From Cacajao melanocephalus (taxonomy: Eukaryota; Chordata; Mammalia; Primates; Pitheciidae), in contig CAUYLG010005027.1 in the NCBI GenBank assembly GCA_963573385.1, positions 119,034 through 183,033 on the forward strand: a DNA stretch of 64,000 nucleotides. The letters are read 5' to 3'. Numbering within the stretch: position 1 is the first letter of the stretch; every line of letters starts with the position of its first letter. Made by a program: the position numbers and the translations under genes. The notes below the pieces were generated by a model. It was given only the letters and a program-made list of their open reading frames with translations. It did not search any database and was not told the DNA's origin. Below, in pieces: positions 11,850 through 23,564 of the stretch.

Positions 11850-11975
11850 TGTGTCATAAATAACAATACCAAGCATTTATAGTGTTTATCCACCAGGTTG
11901 TCCTCACAACAGCACAGACAGACATCTTATTTTTACATTTTTACCTATGAGGAAACTGAAGAAAATACTTAGCAC
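11850..11975 (-). mobile_element. MIR fragment, antisense
   Basis: The segment around ATTTTTACCTATGAGGAAACTG is the reverse complement of the MIR core block (CAGTTTCCTCATCTGTAAAATG). The flanking CCTCACAACAGCAC matches the neighbouring MIR block. This is a tRNA-derived SINE fossil. Confidence 0.65.
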
Positions 11976-12041
11976 TCATAGACTACTGTAGAAAATGTTA
12001 CACAAAATATCCATCTAAGAAAAACAGTTTTTAAAAAGAGT

Positions 12042-12051
12042 ATAAGAATTT
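12042..12051. repeat. Left target-site duplication of the L1 at 12052
   Basis: ATAAGAATTT directly before the L1 5' end matches ATAGGAATTT at 16791-16800 with one mismatch. The right copy lies beyond a second, inverted L1, which shows that the second element is nested in the insertion. Confidence 0.65.
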
Positions 12052-13000
12052 GAGAGGAGGGGCCAAGATGGCTCAATAGAAACAGCTCCAGTCTGCAGCT
12101 CCCAGCAAGACCAACGCAGAAGATGGGTAATTTCTGCATTTCCAACTGCGGTGCCCAGTGGTTAGGCAGTGGGTACAACCCATGGACAGCAAGCAAGTGG
12201 TGTTAACCCACGGACAGCAAGCAGAAGTCAGGTGGGGAGTCACTACATCCGGGAAGTGCAAGAAGCTGGGGTATCTCCCTCCCCAACCAAGGGATGCAGT
12301 GAGGACTGTGTTATCCACCCTGGATACTATGCTTTTCCCACAGATTTTTGCAATCTGTGGATCAGGAAATTTCCTCATGAGCCTGCACAACCAGGGCCCT
12401 GGGTTTCAAGCACAAAACTGAGCATAGCAGCCCCAGTCAGGGGCTTACAGAAACTCTCATCTCCCGGGAACGGAGCACCTACGGGGAGAGGTGGCTGCAG
12501 TTAAAGCTTCAGCTGACTTAATCTTTCCTGCCAACTAACTCCAAAGACAGCAGCTGATCCAGACAAGGATTATCCCAGGACAGCTTACCAGCTCTGCTAA
12601 GGGACAGACTGTTTCCTCAAGTGAGCCCCTGACTTACCTCCAGAGAGACCTCCCAACAGGGATTGACACACACCTCATGCAGGAGAGTTTCATATGGCAT
12701 CAGGCCAGTGCCGCTCTGGGATGAAGCTTCCAGAGGAAGCTGACAACTTCCTGTCAACACCCTGACATTACCATTAAAAGAATCCTTGCTGTTCTGCAGC
12801 CTCTGCTGGTGATTCTCAGGTCTGGAGTGGACCTCCAGCAAACTGAAGCAGAACAGCAGAAGAGAGGCCTGACTGTTAACAACAACAACAACAAAACACT
12901 AACAGAAAGCTACGATAACAACATTAAAAAGCGCCCCCACAAAAATGCCATCCAAAGGTCATCGGCCTTAAAGATAAAAGGTAGATAAATCCACGAAGAT

Positions 13001-13265
13001 GAGGAGAAAAAGCACAAAACTGCTGAAAATTCCAAAAGTCAGAATCCCGCTTCTCCTCCAAATGACTGCAACATCTCTCCAGCAAGGGTGCAAAACTGGA
13101 TGAAGAATGAGTTTGATGAACTGAAAGAAGTAGGCTTTCAGAAGAAAGGTAATAACAAACTCCTCTGAGCTAACAGAGCATGTTCTAACCTAATGCAAGG
13201 AAGCTAAGAACCCTGATAAAAGGTTACAGGAGCTGCTATCTAGCATAACTAGTTTAGAGAGAACA
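13001..13265 (+). pseudogene. L1 ORF1 5' remnant
   Basis: After the 5' UTR, an ATG at 13001 is followed by sequence resembling the ORF1p N-terminal region, with TGGATGAAGAATGAGTTTG near 13100. A stop follows soon after 13160, and the rest of ORF1 (coiled coil, RNA-binding part) is missing. ORF1p is the L1 RNA-binding chaperone; this piece cannot make it. Confidence 0.6.
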
Positions 13266-13289
13266 CCTCACTGTCAATATTATATAGAT

Positions 13290-14980
13290 CAATGAGACAG
13301 AAAATTAACAAGGATATTCAGGACTTGAACCCAGCTTTGGACCAAGTGGACCTAATAGACATCTACAGAACTTTCCACCTCAAATAAACAGAATATATAT
13401 TCTTCTCAGTGCCACATGGCACTTATTCTAAAATCGACCACATAATTGGAAGTAAAACACCTCTCAGCAAATGCAAAATCATGGAAGTATACCACATGCA
13501 AGAATCTTTGGTACACAGCTAAAGTAATATTAAGAAGGAAATTTATAGCACTAAATGCCCATATCAGAAAGCTGGAAAGATCTCAAATCAACACCCTGAC
13601 ATCACAATTAAAAGAACTAGAGAAGCAAGACCAAACAAATTCAACAGCTAGCAGAAGACAGTAAATAACTATGATCAGAGCAGAACTGAAAGAGCTAGAC
13701 ACACTCACACTCACACACACACACACACACACACACAACTCTTCAACAATCAATGAATCCAGGCAGTGGGTTTTTTTTTGGAAAAAAAAAAATAACCAAG
13801 TAGATAGACCACTAGCTACACTAGCTAGACTAATAAGAAAAGAGACGAGTCAAACACAATAAATGATAAAGGGGATATCACCACTGATACCACAGAAATA
13901 CAAACTACCATCAGAGAATACTATAAACACCTCTACCAAATAAACTAGAAAGTCTAGAAGAAATGAATAAATTCCTGGACACATCCACTCTCCCAAGACT
14001 AAACCAAGAAGTTGAATCCCTGAATAGACCGTTAACAAGTTCTGAAATTCAGGTGGTAATTAAGAGCCTACCATTAAAAAAAAACCCCAGAACCAGATGG
14101 ATTCACAGCCAAATTCTACCAGAGATACAAAGAGGAGCTGGAACCATTCCTTCTGAAATAATTCCAAACAATTAAAAAGAAGGGATTCCTCCCAAACTCT
14201 TTCTATGAGACCAGCATCATACTGATACCAAAATCTTGCAGAGACACAACAAAAAAAGAAAACTTCAGGCCAATATCCTTGACGAAGATTGAAGCAAAAT
14301 ACCAGCAAACCAAATCCAACAGCACATCAAAAAGCTTATCCACCATGGTTAAGTTGGTTTCATCCCTAGGATGCAAGGTTGGTTCAACATACACATATTT
14401 ATAAATGTGATACATGACATTAACAGAACCAATGAAAAAACCACGATTATCTCAATTGATGCAGAAAAGGCCTTTGATAAAATTCAACATCACTTCATGT
14501 TAAAAACTCTGAATAAACTAAGTATTAATGAAACATATTTCAAAATAATAAGAGCTATTTATGACAAACCCATAGCCAATATCATACTGAATGGGAAAAA
14601 GTTGGAGGCATTCCCTTTGAAAACCAGCACAAGACTAGGATGCCTTCTCTCACCACTCCTATTCAACATAGTAGTGGAAGTTCTGGCCAGGACAATCAGG
14701 TATGAGAAAAAAATAAAGGGTATTCAGTAAAATCTCAGGATACAAAATCAATATGCAAAAATCACAAGCATTCCTTTACAGCAAAAATAGGCAAGTAGAC
14801 AGCCAAATCACGAATGAACTCCCATTCACAAATGCTGCAAAGAAAATAAAGTACCTAGGAATACAACTACAAAAGGATGTGAAAGATCTCTTCAAGAACT
14901 ACAAACCACTGTTCAAGGAAATAAGAGAGGACACAAACAAATGGACACTTATCAAAAGACATCTACACAGCCAATAAACA
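13290..14980 (+). pseudogene. L1 ORF2 remnant with the RT active-site segment deleted
   Basis: ORF2p is the L1 endonuclease and reverse transcriptase. Visible pieces run from the endonuclease/RT linker to the RT domain. RT motif A reads [11 protein letters not shown] (from about 14452). Motif B is degraded (TRLGCLLSP near 14630). The sequence then jumps at about 14728, from the IKGIQ codons straight to a position about 40 codons further on, so the F-A-D-D catalytic box is gone. A CA microsatellite at 13712-13737 and several stops also break the frame. The longest open pieces are 119 codons (14371-14730) and 74 codons (14753-14977). Confidence 0.85.
13697..13738. repeat. (CA)n microsatellite inside L1 ORF2
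   Basis: An interrupted then pure CA run: CACACTCACACTCACACACAC onward, about 13 uninterrupted CA units from 13712. It has expanded within an A/C-rich part of the L1 ORF2 sequence. It is likely length-variable. Confidence 0.9.
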
Positions 14981-15752
14981 TAGAAAAAAGCTCATCATCG
15001 CTAGTCATTAGAGAAATGCAAATCAAAACCACAATGAGATACCATCTCATGCCAGTCAGAATGGCGATTATTCAAAAGTGAGTAAACAATAGTTGCTGGT
15101 GAGGCTGTGGAGAAATAGAAACACTTTTACACTGTTGGTGGGAATGTACATTAGCTCAACCATTGTGGAAGACAGTGTGGTAATTCCTTGAGGCTTTAGA
15201 ACCAGAAATACTATTAGACCCAGCAATCCCATAACTGAGTATATAAACAAAGCAATATAAATCGTTCTACTAAAAAAACACATGAACATGTATGTTTATT
15301 GCAACACCATTTACAATAGCAAAGACATGGAACCAACCCAAATGCCCATCAATGATAGACTGGGCAAAGAAAATGTGGTAGGTATACAGCATGGAATACT
15401 ATGCAGTCATAAGAAAGAATGAGATCATATCATTTGCAGGGACATGGATGAAGCTAGATGCCATCATCCTCTGCAAACTAACACAGGAACAGAACACCAA
15501 ACACCGTATGTTTTCACTCATAAGTGGGAATTGAACAATGAGAACACATGGACACAGGGATGGGAACATCACACACTGGGGTCTGTTGGAGGTGTGGGTA
15601 AGAGGAGGGAGAGCATTAGAAAAAATACCTAATGCATGCAGGGCTAGAAACCTATATGATAGGTTGATAGATGCAGCCAACCACCATGGCACATGTATAC
15701 CTAAGTAACAAGTATACATTCTGCACTTGTATCCCAGAACTTTAAGGTAAAC

Positions 15753-16762
15753 TTTTTATTTATGTATTTATTTTTATATTTTATTGCCCTTTAGGTTCTG
15801 GGGTACATGTGAAGAACATGCAGGATTATTGCTTAGGTACACACATGGCAATGTGGTTTGCTGCCTCCAACCCCGCTGTCCTTCCCCTAGTACCCCCTAA
15901 CAGACCACAGTGTGTGATGCTCCCCTCCCTGTGTCCATGTGTTCTCACTGTTCAACACCCACCTATGAGTGAGAACCTGCACTGTTTGATTTTCTGTTCT
16001 TGTGTCAGTGTGCTGAGAATGATGGTTTCCAGGTTCATCCACGTCCCTACAAAGGACACAAACTCATCGTTTTTTATATGATTGCATAGTATTCCATGGT
16101 GTATATGTGTCACATTTTCCTTGTCCAGTCTATCATCGATAGGCATTTGGGTTGGTTCCAGGTATTTGCTATTGTAAACAGTGCTGCAAAGAATGTATGT
16201 GCGCATGTGTCTTTATAATAGAACGATTTATAATCCTTTGGATATATGCCCAGTAATAGGATTGCTGGGTCACACAGAATTTCTATTTCTAGGTCCTTGA
16301 GGAATCGTCACACTGTCTTCAACAATGGTTGAACTAATTTACACTCCCACCAACAGTGTAAAAGCATTCTTATTTCTCCACATGCTCTCCAGCATCTGTT
16401 GTCTCCAGATTATTTTAGTGATTGCCATTCTAACTGGCGTGAGATGGTATCTCAATGTGGTTTTGCATTTCTCTAATGACCAGTGATGATGAGCATTTTT
16501 TCATGTTTGTTGACCTCATATATGGTTTTTTTTTGAAAAGTGCCTGTTCATATACTCCATAGACTTTTGAATGGACTTGTTTTTTTTTCTTGTAAATCTG
16601 CTTTAGTTCTTTGTAGATTCTGCATATGTGTCCTTTGTCAGATGGGTAGATTGCAAAAATTTTTTCCCATTCTGTTGGTTGCTGGTTCACAATAATGATT
16701 GGTTTTTTTTGTTTGTTTTTTTGTTTTTGCTGTGCAGGAACTCTGGAGTTTAATTAGGTCCT
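15753..16762 (-). mobile_element. 5'-truncated L1 inserted in inverse orientation into the previous L1
   Basis: Starts on the plus strand with a T-rich tail (about 15753-15785). The reverse complement of the L1 3' end follows: CCCTTTAGGTTCTGGGGTAC, ATGTGTTCTCACTGTTCAAC, CATAGTATTCCATGGTGTAT, GGATTGCTGGGTCA, GAGATGGTATCTCAATGTGG. It ends near GAGTTTAATTAGGTCC, about 1 kb from the 3' end, so it is 5'-truncated. It sits between the body and the displaced A-rich tail of the L1 at 12052. Short sequences CTTTAAGGTAAA before it and CCTTAAAAAATTA after it may be its worn target duplication. Confidence 0.9.
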
Positions 16763-16800
16763 TAAAAAATTAAAAATAAAAATAAACAAAATAGGAATTT
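16763..16800 (+). repeat. Displaced A-rich tail and right target duplication of the L1 at 12052
   Basis: An A-rich run (about 16765-16790) is followed by ATAGGAATTT (16791-16800), matching the left target duplication at 12042-12051. This marks the true right end of the outer L1 insertion. Confidence 0.65.
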
Positions 16801-18121
16801 AACAAACTTTTATATAAATATTTTTTAAAATGTCAATAATTTTCTAATATTGACCGGAGGTCCAAACTATGCTTCCATTGTGACAACTGAATCATTCCAT
16901 GAAAATGCTTAAATGATGTAAAATTGCTGAAATCAGGACTAGTAAGTGCCTTTCTTGAACTGTTTAAATTGAGCTTTTCTAAAATCCTCTAAGCAATTTA
17001 AATCTAAAAATAGCCTAAATTATTCAGATCTTTAATAATGTGCAAATATGATTCCATCCTTTCTAAGCTCTAGGTATGTGATAATTCCTACCGTTTTTCA
17101 TTAAAGCCTGATGGATTTTGAACATTTAGAATTCTAATATCATTTCCACAAAGAGATGAAATGGCATTAAAATCAACCACAAAGGAAATCACACATTTCA
17201 TCTGCTTAAAGAAAGGACTGCACTCTAGGAGCCTTTTACAGAAGGAGATGGGGAAGAGAGAAACAGGACCATTATGTCACTAGGAAGATGTTTCTGGTCA
17301 AGATGCTTGGGCATCGGCACTACAAAATATCAAAAGAAAACAAAACAGTATGTTTATAAAAACATTCCTCTACATTAAATACCACTGTTTTTTTTTTCCA
17401 GTTTGTCTGTAGGAAGACTCAAATTTTCAAGACCATTCTATAATGCAACCTATTGAAAAACTAAAAAATTCCATGCATAGTATATTTAATATTTGGCAGT
17501 ATAGATAAGAGTGAAAAAATATTTTATATATCTGAAATCAAGGAATTTGAAAAATCTGATGTTATCAGTTTAAATGGATTGAAAAACAAATGATGCTTTT
17601 TTGTTAGAAATATTTTTACTTTAAAATAACAGGTTCTTGAGAATTCTCAACTATATAACTTAAGTATGGTTTCAATGGTAAGGCTAACTTATGAAAATAG
17701 TGAACTACAGAAACCACAGTAAACATCATCATATTATTAAAACTAGCAATTGTCAGCGTTATTTCTTTTTATTTTGAAATTTAATCCCATTACTCTTTTG
17801 CCGGTGTATGAATAATATATTTATATTAGTGTAACATTCTTTATGGACACTTTCCTCAGATTGAGATTTACCATTTTTATCTTAGAAGTAACTTCACTTA
17901 CTCTTTGATGATTTTCAAAACCATGATTCTACATTTTTTTTTCAAGAAGGCTTCTCTCTCTAACTATACGAAAGGTAATGTGAGGCCATGACAAACACAG
18001 TACAAGACAGAAAAAAGCAGTCAGTTGAGCTTCTCTGCAATTTGAATGCCTTCCAATTTCAAACTATAAAAAAACTAAAGTACCCAGGAATTTTCCATTT
18101 AAGTTAACTTTTGTCACCCAA
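16801..18121. other. AT-rich unassigned stretch
   Basis: No gene, RNA or named repeat recognised. Open frames are short and chance-like. Confidence 0.4.
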
Positions 18122-18627
18122 TACAGTAATTCCTCCTTATCCTCAGGTGATATGTCCCAAGACTTCCAGTGGAGGCCTGAAACTGAATATAGTACTGAAC
18201 CTTATACAGTATACATTGTGTTTTTTTCTATACTTAAGTATGATAATGTTTAATTTATAAATTGATACTGTAGAGGATTAATAACGATAACTAATAATAA
18301 ATTAGAACAATTATAATGATATACTGTAATAAATATTTTATTAATATGGTTACTCTTCCTTTCACTCTTAAAATATTTTATTGTGCTGTAGTCACTCTTT
18401 TCGTGATAATGCAATAAAAAGATTTTTATTAAATGCCTACATGATGGTACTAAGTGAGGTGAATGACGTAGGTATTGTAACACAGCAGTGGGCTTCCCTT
18501 GAAAGTTAATAAATTTAACATAAAAATTACTGATTTCTGAAATTTTCCATGTAATATTTTCTGACTGCACTTGACTGCAAGTAACTAAATCTGGAAAATG
18601 AAACTGCATATCAGGAGTACTACTGTA
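18122..18627. mobile_element. Tigger-like (Tc1/mariner, pogo group) non-autonomous DNA transposon
   Basis: Flanked by TA dinucleotides (18122-18123 and 18626-18627), the target duplication of mariner-type elements. The left end CAGTAATTCCTCCTTATCC and the right end GGAGTACTACTG are inverted copies. The interior matches a common Tigger-derived element (blocks CCAGTGGAGGCCTGAAACTG, TAATAACGATAACTAATAAT, GTGAGGTGAATGACGTAGG). About 0.5 kb, too short to encode transposase. The 131-codon minus-strand frame inside is incidental. Confidence 0.85.
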
Positions 18628-18884
18628 CAATGCAGCTTTGTTCACTTGATCCCATTATAGACTTACTATTATATACACGTTAGAATTGGCTAAACAATCT
18701 AAACAGTGGTTCCTCCAAGCTTCTGCAAAGATTTTATCACAAATATTATGTCTTGTAAGTGATGTTGATGACATGAGGAAACCAAAATTCTGTCTCAGGC
18801 ACTAATTAGGTGCATAACTTTTGCAAATACTTTGGTACTTTAAAATGGGAGGTTTTCTTAATACTGTAATTAAGAAAAACAGAA

Positions 18885-19000
18885 TGTTTGTTAACAATGC
18901 AGATTTCTGGACATCACAATATAGAGCTCAAGGCTGATTCCAGGAATCATATAGAGGGTAATGCAGAATCCAAGAAACACTACTCTAGGCATTAACTTCC
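18885..19000. mobile_element. Possible MER5-like hAT remnant
   Basis: TTGTTAACAATGCAGATTTCTGG and a GAAACACTACTCTAG end resemble the internal and terminal blocks of MER5-type elements, strongly degraded. The family call is tentative. Confidence 0.35.
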
Positions 19001-19334
19001 TAATCTGTGAGCAATTAGGACTGATATACTATATATCAAGATCTCTAACAGGAATCATCTGGATACCTTACTAAATAGGTTACAATTTTGAAGTCTTCTA
19101 ACATGTTTGCCAATCACACTAGCCTCCCACTCCCTCCCCTACTACATTCATAAATAACTCTTTCTCTGCAGGAACTACTGTTTCATTTGGTTCAGAAGCA
19201 TCCATTCATCTTTAATATTCACATGTGGTTTCTTGTCACAGTTTATTTGGTTTGGAACAAAAACAATGAACGTGGGCAGGACAAAGACATTTCTATTGCA
19301 TATTAGTTAAGAGGCAGGGAGATTTTTAGTGGAA

Positions 19335-19570
19335 AGGGATCAAGCTTTAGACTTAAACCAACTGCTGACTTCATGACCTTGGACAAATTGCTTACCCTCT
19401 TTGAATCTCAGTTTCCTGTCCTTGAAAGTTGAATAATGGTACCTGTCATTCAGTTTTATTGCATTGATTCTACAAGATAAAACACAATGAGTTGTACTGC
19501 AGTGACTGCTGAATAACATGTCCTCAAAAGTGGCAGCTATTTTTATATTATTATTGTTGTATTTCAATTA
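19335..19570 (+). mobile_element. MIR element, sense
   Basis: Shows the MIR order: CATGACCTTGGACAAATTGC, TTTGAATCTCAGTTTCCTGTCC, AATAATGGTACCTGTCATTC, and the degraded 3' block GACTGCTGAATAACATG. This is nearly the full-length core of the tRNA-derived SINE. Confidence 0.8.
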
Positions 19571-20724
19571 TGCTGTTACTCATCAAACTGTAAAATAATG
19601 AATGTATAATCACAATTATAATTAATTCTCTAAAAACAATTACAGCGTTAAATTCTTGAGCTTTCTTCTGACATTTATCTAAAAACCACTTTTATTTTCA
19701 GAGCTGACATAATTAACTATTACTTTAAAGTTTATGCTTACATGGAATCAGCTAGGGCTGGGTCTTGACCTATCCTAATGCTTTCCTTTCTCTCTAGTCT
19801 TCTCTTTGTTCTTCAGATTAAGAACTTGACTTTCAAATTAAAATTATAGAGTTTACATATTAATTTGAAGCCAGAGGCTCAAATGCTTTTAATATTGAAG
19901 TACTGCCTTGCCTGACATTAATCTTGGTATTGCTGGCTAAGACCTTACCACTTGCTCTAGGTATAACCAGACCCCACTGGCTGTTGCCATTTTTGGCTCA
20001 GGGTACCTAACAAGGCTTTTCTTTTCTACCTGCCATGGACATCTCCTTTCATTTGTGTCATGTTTTTCAGGTCTCTTTGTATCCAAGCACTTGAAGACCC
20101 CCTCATGGACACCCATGAATTTCATTTCTGAGCGTTCCATGTGATAAATCCCATCAACAATTTTCAGCCTTGGTATATATCTCAATCAGAAGCCCAGCAG
20201 TCCTTCAGACTATAACAGCTTGAGGTTAAAGAGTCTTCATTTTCAGGTTCACAGGAACACATGAAATTTTAACTACTGGCTGAATAATTCCCAGGCCAAA
20301 TGGATTTAAAACTCCTCCATGTATTTTTCAATTAGTTGTACTGTTTTAAGAGGTCAATTGTGAGGACAGGGAAAGAAGAAGAAAAAATATTATAAAATTA
20401 AAAAAACTTATTTTATTAAATTATCAGACCAAATTGAAACGGATGGTGGATCAAGTTCTCAGCCCAAGACCTAGCTAAGCAGCACATTAGCTGGAGACGG
20501 CTACTATTGTCTCTAGGTCTGTTGTCACTGCAGTTTCTCAAAAAGAGATCCTATTGAGCATTCTCTTCTCATTCTAAAACCTCATGATCACCCTTGCCAC
20601 TGTGATTCTTCACTTTGTTCTTGCCTAAAATGTCTTTGCTGATCTCTTTACCTCTTCAAATTTTATCAAAAATTTTTAGTTTAAAATTTATATGTAAGAT
20701 TATTCATTTCTGTTGAGGGATTAG
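19571..20724. other. Unassigned non-coding stretch
   Basis: Includes a balanced-composition patch at 19920-20220 that carries an 82-codon minus-strand frame without recognisable domains. Nothing else could be supported. Confidence 0.35.
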
Positions 20725-21340
20725 ACGCACATAACAGTGAGTCAACCACTGCCATCTCTCATGTTATTTACTGCAATGACCTCCTCCCTGGTATTTCTGC
20801 TTCTGCCTTCATCCATCTCATTCTATTCTCAATTCAGTGAAAATCATCTCATTAAGGCATCACAGACCATATCAGGCCTTGCTCAAAGTGCCCTGGTGTT
20901 TTTCTTTATTATGCAGAATAAAGCCCAACTCCAGAATAAAGAAATTGGTCCTGCTCTAAGCAATGTCTCTGATCTAATCTCCTTCTACTTTCCCTTTCAC
21001 TACTCTCCATTCCCACTACACCCATGTTGTGGTGAGCATGCAAGTACTCTTCTGCCTCAGGACCTTTGTACTTGCCTGCCCCAGCTGGCTAAAATGTTCT
21101 TCATCCAATCAATTATCTACATATTTTGCCCTCATACTTCTTCCACTTTTATGTTGAAATGTTAAACTGTTCTGAGAGGCTTGCCTCAGCCTCAATTTTA
21201 TATCTGATGCTTAACATTCCCTTTTTCCTTTATCTGCTTTATTTTATTCATATATGATATATTTAACTCATTTATTTCATATATTGTGTGTATCGTGTCT
21301 TTTCCCCAAAAATGAAAAACTATGAGCTAACGGATTATCT
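20725..21340 (+). mobile_element. L2 LINE 3' end, sense
   Basis: Clear L2 block order: TGACCTCCTCCCTGGTATTTC, TTATGCAGAATAAAGCCCAACTC, CACCCATGTTGTGGTGAGC region, CTGCCTCAGGACCTTTGTACTTGC, TGTTCTGAGAGGCTTGCCTC, TTTATCTGCTTTATTTTATTC. The 142-codon open frame at 20737-21165 lies wholly inside this L2 and is not a gene. Confidence 0.85.
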
Positions 21341-21890
21341 GTGTTATTAGCTGCTATACTCTCAGACACAAGAGATATGCAGTTAAAAAATAATATTGAG
21401 TGTTCACATTTTATTAACTTTCTAGGAAGTGATTTTTTTCCTATTGGGAGAAGTAGGCCAACTCCTAGCCCAAACATTTCAAAAAGGAGTATGAATATCA
21501 TGACTAGATTAGTTAAATCAGTCATCTGGTTCCAAAACAAAAGCCAGGTTCATTTGGGAGAGAATGAGATAGTAGTTGTGTAGACAACCTACAGTGCCTG
21601 ACAAAGCTGTGAAGATTGGAGCACATTGTCAGATCAATATATAACAGAAGCTGGAGATAAATATGAATATTCATATTTGTTTTAAAGATTTGACCAGGAT
21701 CGACCTATTAGTAGTGCCATTAAACAGTCCTTCAAGTAGCAATTCTGGGAAGAAAGGGATTTAACAAAGATATGGGCACTAAATGTGATTAAATATTGAA
21801 AAAGGAGGCCGTGAGAGCTATGAAATCAACATTGCCACTAGTTTTATAATTTATATTCTATTTATTTAAGGGTGATGTAGGATGATGACC
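21341..21890. other. Unassigned stretch
   Basis: No recognisable gene or repeat beyond the tail of the L2. Confidence 0.35.
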
Positions 21891-21894
21891 ACCA

Positions 21895-22125
21895 CCTTGC
21901 ATTTGGGTTTGGAGTTAGGAAGGCATGCTTTTAATCTTACTCTGCCAAGATGGTAGCTTTGTGAATTTCAGAAAATTACTTAACTTCTGTGATATCCTCC
22001 ATAAAATGAGGTTCCAATCAATAGATAACTTTCAAATTTAATGAAAAAGTTAGAGAGAACGAGTCAACGTATCTTTCTAAACATGAAGGAGCCAAACACA
22101 AATAAGTAGTTGGTAAAATAATTAT
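21895..22125 (+). mobile_element. MIR element, sense (degraded)
   Basis: GTTTGGAGTTAGGAAGGCATG, TACTCTGCC, GAATTTCAGAAAATTACTTAAC and CCTCCATAAAATGAGG follow the MIR order. The 3' part is weak. Confidence 0.65.
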
Positions 22126-22354
22126 TAAATCACTTTGATGAACAATTTAATCAGTAATATTTTTTAAATGCCTATTATGATTTTGCTGTAAGCACTGACT
22201 ATATATTAGGTGTAATGATGTGAATATTTTATTCTCATGAAAATACTCTCTCTATTAGGAAAACTATAGAACCTAGAGGTCTTTATTAATAATGTAGTTT
22301 GCATTTTTTAAGATGGTGATCCTGATGATTTTTACTAACTGTGCATATGCATGC

Positions 22355-22615
22355 ATATAAGATAGAATGACAGAGTGAAAATACAACTGATTTTAGAATC
22401 AGAGAGTTCTGTGTTATAGTTACCTTTTCTTGCTTCCTAGTTCTATAATTCTAATAATTCAAAATTTCTACACTTTAGTTTTATCATTTCTAAAATGAAG
22501 AAAAGATTATGTAAATAATTTTCTTTATATATCTAACTATAATCTATCTACAATAATAATTCAAATACCTTAGCATACTGTAGGAGCTTAATAAATCATG
22601 TTTGCTACTATTGCA
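22355..22615 (+). mobile_element. MIR element, sense (degraded)
   Basis: TTTTAGAATCAGAGAGTTCTGTG, TTTAGTTTTATCATTTCTAAAATG and the 3' block TAGCATACTGTAGGAGCTTAATAAAT match MIR in order. Confidence 0.7.
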
Positions 22616-23560
22616 TATATCAGTATTAACATGAAAACATACTTAAGGCATATACTAATAACAAGGATGATAATGGCAATTTAAAATATTTAATGGGCTC
22701 ATATTTAGCCTCTGAATTGGGAATGGGTTATGCTTTGAAGAAACTGCTCTCTGAGGTTATTTTTGTAAGATTTAAACTCATGAAAATGTTTATTTTATTA
22801 CGTTCTATAAATCAGAATGGGTAAAAAATATATACTTTTTCCTCTCTTTCTTTCTCTAGGTCACAATATCTGGTCAATACTAAATACTCAAACATATTAG
22901 CTATTTTTATTTTTTTTGTTTTTTCTAGCATTTCAAAGTTTCGTCCATTTTCCTACTCCATGACAAGGGTCTTTATTGATATATGTTATCAGTCATTGCA
23001 AAGAAGAAAACCCATTATTAAGTGTGAAGTCCACATTGATTTGGATGGTTATTTTTCTTATATTTTCACTATGCTGTGAGCCTTGTTTCATACTGAAACT
23101 CCAATGTTGTCTCCTTAAAGTTTTATTTTGTTTCAGCATGTTGAAGAGAGTGTTACGAAATATTTGAAAACCTGAAGATTTCAACTGAATAAAATTCAAT
23201 GGCAAAGTAATTTTAAATAGCAATAGAATAAACTGATCAAAAGCTTGATAATACATCTATTAAAACAATTTTGATATCTCCAGTGAGTTGTGTGGAATTA
23301 ACTGCCTACTGAACAATTTTATTTTGAATTTCATATTACATTTTGATTAATAAATTATACTCTGTGGGCCTTTATATTATTACACTGTTCAGGTTTTAAT
23401 GTTATATTTTAGATGATGTTAAATCAAAGTAGTTAATGATTAAAGTGAGTTTAGACTGATAGTATTATTTTTTGGGTGTTTTCAATTCATGAAGGTTTAG
23501 AATTTTTTACCAGAGCTACAATAAATCCATTAGACAATTTCTTTCAAAAGTGTTAACATT
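22616..23560. other. AT-rich unassigned stretch
   Basis: No gene or named repeat recognised. A pyrimidine-rich run precedes CTCTAGG near 22859, but no exon could be supported. Confidence 0.35.
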
Positions 23561-23564
23561 AAGC

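Larger units (their letters stand above)
12052..15752 (+). mobile_element. L1 (L1P-type) with 5' UTR start, internally deleted
   Basis: Begins with the L1 5' UTR head GAGGAGGGGCCAAGATGGC, which includes the YY1-type motif at 12064-12072 that directs L1 transcription starts in active copies. A 5' UTR follows up to about 12990. Only the first part of ORF1 is left, and then pieces of ORF2 and the 3' UTR. The element is about 3.7 kb where an intact L1 is about 6 kb. Junctions near 13290, 13480, 14728 and 14952 each skip consensus sequence. Its A-rich tail was displaced to 16763-16790 by a later L1 insertion. Confidence 0.9.

Noticed and set aside
18250..18645. 131-codon minus-strand frame as a possible transposase
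   Set aside because: It lies across a non-autonomous Tigger-like element too short to encode transposase, and the product shows no DDE motifs.
20737..21165. 142-codon open frame with hydrophobic stretches
   Set aside because: It lies wholly inside a recognisable L2 LINE 3' end.
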